From: a virus
Length of the DNA stretch: 27,793 nucleotides
Virus record (IMG/VR): IMGVR_UViG_3300021376_000281
Coordinates: 1 to 27,793 of that record
Direction: 5' to 3' (one strand)
A program made the translations under genes and the position numbers. The notes below the pieces were generated by a model, which was given only the letters and a program-made list of their open reading frames with translations, had not been told where the DNA came from and ran no database searches. Positions 14,468 to 20,730 of this stretch are shown here, one piece after another (position 1 is the first letter of the stretch; each line of letters opens with the position of its first letter).

Positions 14468-15294
14468 GGTGCGGTCCTGAGGTAAAGATCGGTGAAACCC
14501 TGCACCAGCAGACCCAGGGCCTGGGCGGTGGTTAGGGCGAGGAACATCTTGGTTCCGGTCTGGCGTTCCACATCCACCGACAGCGCCACCCCACTGCGAG
14601 CACAGAGGGTGCGTGATGCCGATGGGCCGCCGTGCCATTCATCCAGCTTCGCCAGCCGGAAGGGATCGACGCCCAGCTGCCGGATCCGATCGAGCACCGC
14701 CTGCGGTGGCCGGTCCTGGAACTGCGGCTTCTTGATAGTGAGGAACTTCGCGTTGCCCATGTAGAGCTTCAGCGCCCCGTATCTTGCCCCCGACTCCCAG
14801 GTGCTGCTGTCACACATGAACGGTCTGTAGACCTTGATGAAGTCCAGGTCGGTGAAGCCCAGCCAGTGCACCATGCGATCACCGACGTGGCGCATGATCC
14901 CCTTGACAAAGCCACGGTTGCCCGGGGTGCCCACCAGCCCCCCGATGCCCACCACGTCGCTGGTCTTGTAGAACTCCTCAAGCACCGTGGGGTCCTCGCC
15001 CCTGGTGAAGATCGGCACCGGCTTGAAGCCCCGGGCCAGCATCGTTTCGTAGTTGTGCATCGTGCCCTCCGGGTCGCCGATCACGTCCAGGGTGAAGTAA
15101 CGCCAGGGCTTGATCGGCAGCCCCTCGAGGAACCGGCAGTAGTCGTCGAGCTGAATCGGCTTGCCGGCTTTCCATGCCGTGAACGCACCAGAGTCGAGCA
15201 CGAAGCGGAGCGATGGCCCCACCACCCGCAGGCTCTCGATCACCTGGGGGTTCATGTACGGGTAGGCGACCAGGACGTTGAGCCTGGGCTCCAT
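14464..15294 (-). CDS. dpdA: DpdA-like DNA guanine transglycosylase (preQ0 insertion)
   Basis: A 276-residue TGT-fold protein of the phage DpdA type. FVLDSGAFTAWKAG (D34) matches the TGT 'DSGGFQ' acid/base motif. RYFTLDVIGDPEG (D70) matches the base-binding Asp, GIGGLVGTPGNRG (116-128) the glycine loop, and HWLGFTDLDF ... MCDSSTWESG, with D162, is the candidate nucleophile. The C-terminal zinc site of tRNA TGTs is not seen, which fits DpdA rather than Tgt. It would exchange guanine in DNA for preQ0. ATG 15294 is preceded by GGAGG 7 bases upstream and overlaps the previous stop (TGATG). It lies beside queC and a ParB-domain gene, a typical DpdA setting. Confidence 0.85.
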   Translation of the reverse strand: MEPRLNVLVAYPYMNPQVIESLRVVGPSLRFVLDSGAFTAWKAGKPIQLDDYCRFLEGLPIKPWRYFTLDVIGDPEGTMHNYETMLARGFKPVPIFTRGEDPTVLEEFYKTSDVVGIGGLVGTPGNRGFVKGIMRHVGDRMVHWLGFTDLDFIKVYRPFMCDSSTWESGARYGALKLYMGNAKFLTIKKPQFQDRPPQAVLDRIRQLGVDPFRLAKLDEWHGGPSASRTLCARSGVALSVDVERQTGTKMFLALTTAQALGLLVQGFTDLYLRTAP

Positions 15295-15878
15295 CAGCTG
15301 ACCTCCACGCTGATGGCGTGGCCGTCGCAATACATGCGAATGGCCTCCACCACCTCGTCGCGGTAGGTGCCGTCGAGCTTCACCACGATCTTGGCGCTGA
15401 TGCCGTCAAAGTTCTCCTCGTGCTTCTCGATCGCCTCGATGTCGCTTGCCCAGCCATCAGCGCCCAGGCCCTCGATCTCGGCGTCGCTGAAGCCCAGCAA
15501 GCTGATGTCAAAGTCAAGCTCGGTCAGGCCCTGGATCTCCTCGTTCAGCAGGTTGACATCCCACCCTGCGTTCAGGGCCAGCTTGTTGTCGGCGATCACG
15601 TAGGCCCGCTTCTGCGCAGGGCTCAGGTGATCGAGCACCACCACCGGCACCTCCTCCAGGCCCAGCTCCCGGGCCGCGGCCAGCCGGCCATGCCCCGCGA
15701 TCACCCCGGCGGCGGTGTCTACCAGGATCGGGTTCACGAAGCCAAACTCCACGATCGACCCAGCCAGCTGAGCCACCTGCTCAGGTGAGTGGGTGCGGGC
15801 GTTGCGCTCGTAGGGCACCAGCTTGTCGATCGGCCAGACCTCGATGCGGTTGGCCATGGCTGGGGTCAGCCGGGTCAT
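15294..15878 (-). CDS. ParB/sulfiredoxin-domain protein, possible DpdA partner
   Basis: A 194-residue protein. Residues 10-100 form a ParB/Srx domain: IEVWPIDKLVPYERNARTH, then QLAGSIVEFGFVNPILVD, then the phosphate-binding GHGRLAAARELG (62-73) and LDHLSPAQKRAYVIADNKL. Residues about 125-138 (ISLLGFSDAEIEGL) match the linker often seen in ParB-domain proteins tied to DNA modification enzymes, followed by a short C-terminal ferredoxin-like part (IVVKLDGTYRDEVVEAIRM). DpdB, the ATPase partner of DpdA in bacterial dpd clusters, is reported to carry a ParB-like fold, so a similar role is an inference. ATG 15878 is used; an internal ATG at 15857 is an alternative, and neither has a strong ribosome binding site. 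Confidence 0.78.
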   Translation of the reverse strand: MTRLTPAMANRIEVWPIDKLVPYERNARTHSPEQVAQLAGSIVEFGFVNPILVDTAAGVIAGHGRLAAARELGLEEVPVVVLDHLSPAQKRAYVIADNKLALNAGWDVNLLNEEIQGLTELDFDISLLGFSDAEIEGLGADGWASDIEAIEKHEENFDGISAKIVVKLDGTYRDEVVEAIRMYCDGHAISVEVS

Positions 15879-16045
15879 GGTGGGTCTATCGGTGGTGAGA
15901 GGTTAGCCGCCCCAAGCTGGCCGGGTTGCGGCACCTGCGCAAGGTAGCCGGGGCATCCCGCCGGATACTCCCTGTCCAGAAAACGGTTGCCGCGTTCACG
16001 GTTGCGCTGGGGCTAGATCTGAGCCGTTATCAAAAACCCAGTGAT

Positions 16046-16059
16046 TGCAAGGGGTTTGG
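16046..16059. repeat. 14-base direct repeat, copy 1 (TGCAAGGGGTTTGG)
   Basis: Exact copy of the 14-mer at 17183-17196, with similar flanks (CAGT before, GTGAC after). The pair brackets a 1.1-kb segment whose only gene is the gpZ-like tail gene. Confidence 0.6.
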
Positions 16060-16067
16060 GTGACAGA

Positions 16068-16110
16068 CGCAACCCAAAGGTTGCGCAGTCGCTAGCGAAA
16101 AACGGCGACT
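16068..16110. promoter_or_regulatory. Two adjacent stem-loops / operator-like dyads
   Basis: CGCAACC/GGTTGCG (7 bp, 4-base loop) is followed after one base by AGTCGC/GCGACT, which also contains the perfect palindrome TCGCTAGCGA. Neither has a T-tract in the minus direction, so operator or RNA-structure roles are more likely than termination. Confidence 0.35.
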
Positions 16111-16369
16111 CGGGGAGCCGCATCTAACAACAACCGGGAGGACCCAAAGCGGTGCGGGGGGTGTCGGGTGAGGGTGGGCAGAGTGAGGCCACCCACAGGG
16201 GCAGTCGATTGCGGCGCTGTTGCGCAAGACGTGGGAGCAAACACCACAGAGGTCTCAGGGCTACCCCGCAGTGCACCCCAGGGGCACCGGGGGGGGTGGG
16301 GTAGGTGTGGCCCACCCATGGGGATGGGTCAGGTGTGCTGGGCGCGCAAGGCGCGGGGTCTGGTGGTGT

Positions 16370-16927
16370 TCACCTACCAAAGCCAGCTGCGGCTGAACCG
16401 ATCGCCCGAAGGATCCCCTTGACCAGCTGCTCCTCTATGCGGGCTTCGGTGGCGGATTGGATCGCACCAGCGAACAGGCCCCCGTCATAGATCGCATGGA
16501 TGGACGGGCCCTTGAGCACGGACAAGGGGTAACGCCCTGCCCCTTGGCGTACGAAGAACAGGCCCTTGGCCCCGAAGGCTTTGGGATGGCGTGATCGCTT
16601 GCCCTTGTAGATCGCAACGGTGACCCCCCTGGGGCGTACGTCCCGGGCCTTGTAGCTGGCAAAGGTGATCGGCTTTCGAGAGGTGCGGATGATCGCGGTC
16701 ATCCCCCCGTCGCGGTAGCTGGGTTCGGTGACGTCTTGCTTGATGCGCCCGGCAGCTAGGGAATAGTTCGCGCCGATGTTCTTGGCGATGGCTGCGCGCC
16801 CACCACGTGCGGCGTACTTGACGCCCTGACGGATGGCCTTGGGGATGTCATGACCGGAGAGCTTCTCCAGGTTTCGCATAACGTCCTTGTCACCGAGGAC
16901 CTTGGCGTCGATGGAGATGTAGCCCAT
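16370..16927 (-). CDS. Minor tail protein Z-like (lambda gpZ family)
   Basis: A 185-residue protein resembling prophage minor tail protein Z. The N-terminal region (DKDVMRNLEKLSGHDIPKAIRQGVKYAARGG) is followed by a basic region (GRIKQDVT, RTSRKPITFASYKARDVRPRGVTVAIYKGKR), then KGLFFVRQGAGRYPLSVLKGPSI, which matches the 'f.r.g..RlPi..l.GPsi' signature, and a C-terminal amphipathic helix. gpZ helps connect tail to head. In lambda the gene sits between FII and U; here it lies 12.5 kb away between the primase and the modification island, flanked by noncoding DNA and a direct repeat. ATG 16927 has GAGGG about 9 bases upstream. Confidence 0.78.
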   Translation of the reverse strand: MGYISIDAKVLGDKDVMRNLEKLSGHDIPKAIRQGVKYAARGGRAAIAKNIGANYSLAAGRIKQDVTEPSYRDGGMTAIIRTSRKPITFASYKARDVRPRGVTVAIYKGKRSRHPKAFGAKGLFFVRQGAGRYPLSVLKGPSIHAIYDGGLFAGAIQSATEARIEEQLVKGILRAIGSAAAGFGR

Positions 16928-17016
16928 GGGATTGGCCCTCTGCAGTCAGGCTAGGTGCGGTTACAGGTGCAACGGTTGGCAACGGGGACCGTAACAGAGC
17001 AGATCGGTTGGGGTGG

Positions 17017-17035
17017 AAGGGCCCTGGGGGCCCTT
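17017..17035. repeat. Perfect 8-bp inverted repeat within the GTAAC spacer
   Basis: AAGGGCCC and GGGCCCTT separated by TGG. GTTAC motifs follow directly on the plus strand. It lacks a proper T-tract, so a structural or protein-binding role is as likely as termination. Confidence 0.5.
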
Positions 17036-17084
17036 GTTACGTTGTTACACCTTTATGGAGATAGAGGTATTAGTAAGTAAACAA

Positions 17085-17102
17085 GAGAGAGGGGGGACTC
17101 TC
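17085..17102 (-). terminator. Weak terminator candidate after the primase gene
   Basis: On the minus strand GAGAG and CTCTC pair around an eight-base loop and are followed by TTGTTTACTTACT. The stem is only 5 bp, so support is low. Confidence 0.25.
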
Positions 17103-17182
17103 CTCCTTTTTCACACACACACCTATAAGGGGGTCTGTCTACCCAAACCGTAACAGCGTAACGGCCGTAACAACACAGTCAC

Positions 17183-17196
17183 TGCAAGGGGTTTGG
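17183..17196. repeat. 14-base direct repeat, copy 2 (TGCAAGGGGTTTGG)
   Basis: Exact second copy of the 14-mer at 16046-16059, lying 24 bases after the primase stop in the direction of transcription. Confidence 0.6.
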
Positions 17197-17220
17197 CGTG
17201 ACGGTCTTGTTAGGTCAGGG

Positions 17221-19782
17221 TTACAGGGTGCTTAGGGGCACCCGAACGGCCCTGCTCGATGCACCCAAGCCCTTGAAACGCACGACTCCGGCCTTTTGCG
17301 CCCCGGGCAGGCGGCTGAGCAGCGTCCCCCAGCTGTGACCCCATGCCGTATCTCGCAGGATTGATGCGATCGCCTGGGCGGTGTTGGATACCAGCAGAGC
17401 ATCATCATCGACCCGCAGGCCATGCCGGCTGAGGGCAGCTTCGGCGAGGTTGGTGCTGATTTCCAAGCTGGCTTCAGTGTGTGCGACGATGCCCACCAGC
17501 TCGCCCAGGGTGCGGGTGTGGGTGCCATGATCGGTCTCAACGCGCACCTGGTGCTGAAGGATGAACTGCACGCAGCGCACCTCATCCGGCACCTCGGTGG
17601 TCTGGCTGTAGGGCTCCCAATCGTTCTGGTTGATCAGCGCCCGGGCCTGCTCCGGGGTCACCACGTCGCTGCTCATCAGTGACCACGCCCCCGCCAGCAG
17701 GGTGCCGTACTGATCCCCCAGGCGTTGGCTGTCAAACCGCTCGGCGGCTGCTCTGCCAAACACCCTGACCGACTGGCGGATGGTGGGGATCATGCTGGTG
17801 GTCCTGGCCAGGAGGCGCAGACCGGTGTCATCGGTGATATAGCGGTCCAAATCACGGTCTAGGGCTTCCCAGTGGGAGATGCGCTCGGCCTTGTCCAGCT
17901 CGGTGGGGCTGCGCAGGGTTAGTTGGCCGAACCGTGATCGATCAGCGCCCTGTTTTAGCGCCGTGGCGATAGACGACATGAGAAACATCGATCGGATGGA
18001 GAACCGAGTGACATCACCCCCGGGGCTGCCCTTGAGCATGGAGGCGTGGCTTTCGCTTGAGGCGACCCGCGCCAGAGCCAGGATCGACTGCATGCGCACC
18101 TGATCGGCCTTTTCGTTGCTTTCGGCTTCGTCGAAGACCACCGGTAGGGCATCAGCGCGCAGGGTCTGTCGCAGGCCGGCCTCGGTGGTGTTGCCGGCCA
18201 CCACCAGTCCCATGTCGGCCAGCAGCGGGGTCACGTAGCGGTCGAGGATCGCGCTCTTCCCAGAACCTGCAGCTGCGGTCAGCCAAATGTGCGGCCGCCA
18301 GCGCAGGGCACCGCAGATCGGTGCCAGGGTGACCCAGCCAGCTAGTAGCAGGCCAGATGCGGGCACATCCCAATGGAACCGCTCTGCCAGCTCGCACACC
18401 ATCAAAGCCTCGCTGTCGGTTAGTGGGGTTGCCCCTGCGGGCCCGTTAAGACGGGACAGGCGCTGGTAGAGGTAGGTGCTGTCGAACGACCGGGTGATCG
18501 CCCGTTGCTCGCCGTCCACCACCAGGCGGTCGCCCAGGTGCAGCACGGTGCGGTCCTGATCAACCCATGCCCCCCTGCCCCTGATGCGCTCGGGGGTGTA
18601 AACCCCGACCTTGGCCTGCTGCTCGAACAGGGATGCCGCTGCCCAGGTCCAGTTCACGCCCTCCTTCTTGCCGGCATAAAGGTCCTCCCAGTAGCTGAGG
18701 GGTGCAATGGCCACCAGGTTGGTGCTGTTGTGACCTGATCGCACCAGGCGCACCACCTGCCCGGTGCTGCGGGGCTGGTAGTAATAGGCGTCGCCGTCAA
18801 AGCCCAGGCAGGTGAAGTAGCCGCCTGCGGCCGGCTTAATGGGATCGGGCTCCTGCTCCGGGTTATTAGCTGGTGGCGCTTTGATGCCCTGCATCGTGAT
18901 GGCGGGCACCACGTCGTGGAGGTTGGCCCTGGCGTAGGCGGCGGCCTCCTGGCGTGTCCAACTTGCGTCTGCCAGATCCCAGCCCTCGGGAGCGTTGGGC
19001 GGGTTGCTCATTTTCCGCACGGTGGTGCCGGGCAGGTTGAGCAGGATTTGGCCCAGCTGCTCCATGGCCTGGAGTCCTGGAGCGTCGTTGTCGGGCCAGA
19101 GGATCACCTTTCGGTGGGCCAGCGCATCGAAAGGTGTCTTGCTCAGCGCCTTGCAGCCCCCGGACCAGGTAATGGCCACGGCCTTGGGGAAAAGGACTGA
19201 TGCGGCGTCGCAAGTCTTCTCCCCCTCTACGATCACCACCGGGGCCTCGGGGTGCGCATCGAGCAGGTGGCGGTTGAACAGGGGCCTGGGGCCCTTGGGT
19301 GCTCTCCACTGCCAGGCGCTGCCGTCCCATGTCAGGGGGCGGATCTTCTTCCCTGGGAAGCGGGCCACGATGAAGTCGGGGCTGTAGTGCCAGAACTGCT
19401 CAGCGCCCTGCGTGGGGGGCGATGTGGGGGGCGATCCGGGCACAGGGCCGTTGCTGGGACTTCCGATCACGGATTGCCTACCGGATCTGGGGGGCAAGTT
19501 CAGAAACTGCTCGATGCGCTTCGCGGCTTCCTTGAACTCCCAGCCCTTGAGTCGCATCAGCAGGTCCATGCCGGAGCCTGCGCCACCGTTGTGGTTTTTG
19601 CCGCCGCACTGATTGCAGAACCAGGTGCCAGCCCCCTCGATGTCATCAAAGCGGTAGCGATCCTCGCCACCACATAGGGGGCAAGGCTGATGCTTGTCTT
19701 CGAGCTGATCTGCGCTGAGGCCGCCAAGGGACGCCAGGATCTCCCGCCACCGGCCCTGGGCGGCGTTGCTGATGTCTGTCAT
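17221..19782 (-). CDS. Primase-helicase: zinc ribbon, TOPRIM and DUF927 ATPase
   Basis: An 853-residue replication protein. The N-terminal zinc ribbon is C34-P-L-C37 with C56-N-Q-C59, and ends in a helical part with MDLLMRLKGWEFKEAAKRI. The TOPRIM domain has VVIVEGEKTCDAA (E187) and LWPDNDAPG (D231, D233). A Pro-rich linker precedes the DUF927 helicase (YFTCLGFDGDAYYY at about 322), whose Walker A is AAAGSGKS (503-510) and Walker B VVFDEAE (548-554). It likely makes primers and unwinds DNA at the phage origin. It is followed by a GTAAC-rich spacer. ATG 19782 starts three bases after the stop of the preceding small gene. Confidence 0.9.
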   Translation of the reverse strand: MTDISNAAQGRWREILASLGGLSADQLEDKHQPCPLCGGEDRYRFDDIEGAGTWFCNQCGGKNHNGGAGSGMDLLMRLKGWEFKEAAKRIEQFLNLPPRSGRQSVIGSPSNGPVPGSPPTSPPTQGAEQFWHYSPDFIVARFPGKKIRPLTWDGSAWQWRAPKGPRPLFNRHLLDAHPEAPVVIVEGEKTCDAASVLFPKAVAITWSGGCKALSKTPFDALAHRKVILWPDNDAPGLQAMEQLGQILLNLPGTTVRKMSNPPNAPEGWDLADASWTRQEAAAYARANLHDVVPAITMQGIKAPPANNPEQEPDPIKPAAGGYFTCLGFDGDAYYYQPRSTGQVVRLVRSGHNSTNLVAIAPLSYWEDLYAGKKEGVNWTWAAASLFEQQAKVGVYTPERIRGRGAWVDQDRTVLHLGDRLVVDGEQRAITRSFDSTYLYQRLSRLNGPAGATPLTDSEALMVCELAERFHWDVPASGLLLAGWVTLAPICGALRWRPHIWLTAAAGSGKSAILDRYVTPLLADMGLVVAGNTTEAGLRQTLRADALPVVFDEAESNEKADQVRMQSILALARVASSESHASMLKGSPGGDVTRFSIRSMFLMSSIATALKQGADRSRFGQLTLRSPTELDKAERISHWEALDRDLDRYITDDTGLRLLARTTSMIPTIRQSVRVFGRAAAERFDSQRLGDQYGTLLAGAWSLMSSDVVTPEQARALINQNDWEPYSQTTEVPDEVRCVQFILQHQVRVETDHGTHTRTLGELVGIVAHTEASLEISTNLAEAALSRHGLRVDDDALLVSNTAQAIASILRDTAWGHSWGTLLSRLPGAQKAGVVRFKGLGASSRAVRVPLSTL

Positions 19783-19785
19783 CGC

Positions 19786-19983
19786 TCAGGGTTCCCCGTC
19801 GATCTGATCAGCGAGCCTGCGCAGCTCAGCGGTGACCATGCGGTGGCAACGCCCACCAGTGCCGAACTCCTCGAGGGTGCTGATCAGGGTGATGCGCTGC
19901 CGGATCATTTCGCCGATGCGTCGGCGCTCGTAGCTTGTGCCGGCTGCGAAGCCAACTGAGTCACGGAACTCGTCGTTTCTCAC
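19786..19983 (-). CDS. Small hypothetical protein
   Basis: A 65-residue protein of unknown function. The GTG at 19983 is preferred because it overlaps the stop of the previous gene (GTGA), the habit of this operon; a longer frame to 20067 gives a Pro/Arg-rich leader that shadows the neighbour. The product is mostly helical and charged (SYERRRIGEMIRQRITLISTLEEF and ELRRLADQIDGE). It lies three bases before the primase gene, so it is probably co-expressed with it. No family is recognised. Confidence 0.55.
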   Translation of the reverse strand: MRNDEFRDSVGFAAGTSYERRRIGEMIRQRITLISTLEEFGTGGRCHRMVTAELRRLADQIDGEP

Positions 19984-20216
19984 AGGGTCACCCCAGCTGC
20001 TATAGCTGCGCGGCGCACGAGGATGCGGCACTGCCTCACGACACTCTCGGCGGCGTAGTAGCTCCACCCGTGGTGTGCGATCTGATGGGTCGCCCAGTGC
20101 TCCGGCTTGTGGGCCCAGCGGATCGCAGCCTCATCGGTTTCGGGGTCAATCTTGAAAGCGTCGCGGTACAGGGTGCGGACCCTGGCAAGACATTGTTCGG
20201 GTGGTAAAGAGGCCAT
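19980..20216 (-). CDS. Small hypothetical protein
   Basis: A 78-residue protein of unknown function. It begins MASLPPEQCLARVRTLY and continues with FKIDPETDEAAIRWAHKPEHWATHQIAHHGW and a basic helical end (RQCRILVRRAAIAAG). ATG 20216 is taken; longer in-frame starts run through the 70-base gap and into the VRR-NUC gene in another frame. The stop overlaps the next gene's GTG. The His/Trp-rich centre is distinctive, but no metal-binding motif is clear. Confidence 0.6.
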   Translation of the reverse strand: MASLPPEQCLARVRTLYRDAFKIDPETDEAAIRWAHKPEHWATHQIAHHGWSYYAAESVVRQCRILVRRAAIAAGVTL

Positions 20217-20286
20217 CGGTAGCAGTGGTGATTGGTCGGACCCTATTGATGGCGGGATCGCGTGGCACGTGGCGAGTAAAAATCCT

Positions 20287-20730
20287 TCACGCCAGCTTGA
20301 GGATCTCTCTTGCGTCGTCGACGGAACGGGCAACACCTCCCAGCCCACCTGCGGCAACCACCAGGTCAAGGAACTGCAGCTGCTGTGGTGTGGCCCGGCC
20401 CCTGTCCTTGACTTCAATGGCGGTAAAGACGGCGATCCGCTGACCCACCATGTCGGGTGTGATTTCGACGGTGCGGTAGCCAATGAGATCGGAACTGCCC
20501 TGGCAAAGGCCGTAGCGAACGAGGCGACCGGTCGCATCCTTGAGTGCGCCGGTGTTGTTGCGCCAAAGCCGAACAGGGCCGCGACCCAGAGCAAGCCGGA
20601 TGTTGTTCTGCACTGCCAGTTCATCGCTGCCGTTCCTGCGCGTTGAACCGTCGGAGCCCACGTGAACGCCAGATATGTTCCGCCCATCCTGGCTTGTATC
20701 CGCGCTGCTGTCCGATGGATCTGAGCTCAT
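20287..20730 (-). CDS. VRR-NUC domain nuclease
   Basis: A protein of up to 147 residues. The recognisable domain starts near SDELAVQNNIRLALG and continues with VRLWRNNTGALKDATGRLVRYGLCQGSSDLIGY (GSSDLIG carries the catalytic Asp) and FTAIEVKDRGRATPQQLQFLDLV (E-V-K catalytic pair). Such standalone VRR-NUC proteins occur with phage helicases and may act on branched DNA. Start is uncertain: ATG 20730 overlaps the end of the helicase gene by 110 bases, where the helicase frame looks genuine. GTG at 20661 or 20613 would be shorter alternatives, though 20613 would remove the conserved Glu before LAVQ. Confidence 0.8.
   Translation of the reverse strand: MSSDPSDSSADTSQDGRNISGVHVGSDGSTRRNGSDELAVQNNIRLALGRGPVRLWRNNTGALKDATGRLVRYGLCQGSSDLIGYRTVEITPDMVGQRIAVFTAIEVKDRGRATPQQLQFLDLVVAAGGLGGVARSVDDAREILKLA

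Larger units (their letters stand above)
15879..16369. other. Noncoding leader of the modification island, with dyads and GGTTGC repeats
   Basis: There is no convincing gene in this 491-base stretch. It holds GGTTGC repeats at 15924, 15985, 16000 and 16079 and an inverted copy at 16069. There is a perfect 7-bp hairpin CGCAACC-caaa-GGTTGCG (16068-16085), and next to it AGTCGC/GCGACT (16087-16110) containing the palindrome TCGCTAGCGA (16089-16098). A 6-bp hairpin ACCCAT-gggg-ATGGGT lies at 16314-16329. A 14-base repeat (16046-16059) recurs at 17183. The left part lies before the ParB-dpdA operon and may hold its promoter and operator; the right part follows the gpZ-like gene. Confidence 0.5.
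16928..17220. other. Noncoding spacer with GTAAC repeats next to the primase gene: candidate origin or control region
   Basis: No gene is seen. GTTAC/GTAAC occurs at 16960, 16991, 17036, 17044, 17150, 17158 and 17167, and again across the primase stop (17220). The decamer ACCGTAACAG is repeated exactly at 16988-16997 and 17147-17156. A perfect 8-bp stem AAGGGCCC-tgg-GGGCCCTT lies at 17017-17035. A purine/pyrimidine tract with GAGAG/CTCTC (17085-17102) and a short CA run follow. This could be the promoter/operator of the downstream genes, a replication origin near the primase, or both. Confidence 0.45.

Noticed and set aside
14468-14638. Longer N-terminus for QueC
   Set aside because: The added residues are out of frame within dpdA and unlike the family; ATG 14467 starts right at the conserved QueC N-terminus.
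15295-15330. Longer N-terminus for the DpdA-like protein
   Set aside because: It lies within the ParB-domain gene, while ATG 15294 has GGAGG at a good distance.
15879-16369. preQ1/preQ0 riboswitch before the modification genes
   Set aside because: Hairpins are present but the H-type pseudoknot with an A-rich tail and ribosome site expected for preQ1 riboswitches was not recognised, and the hairpins are far from the start codon.
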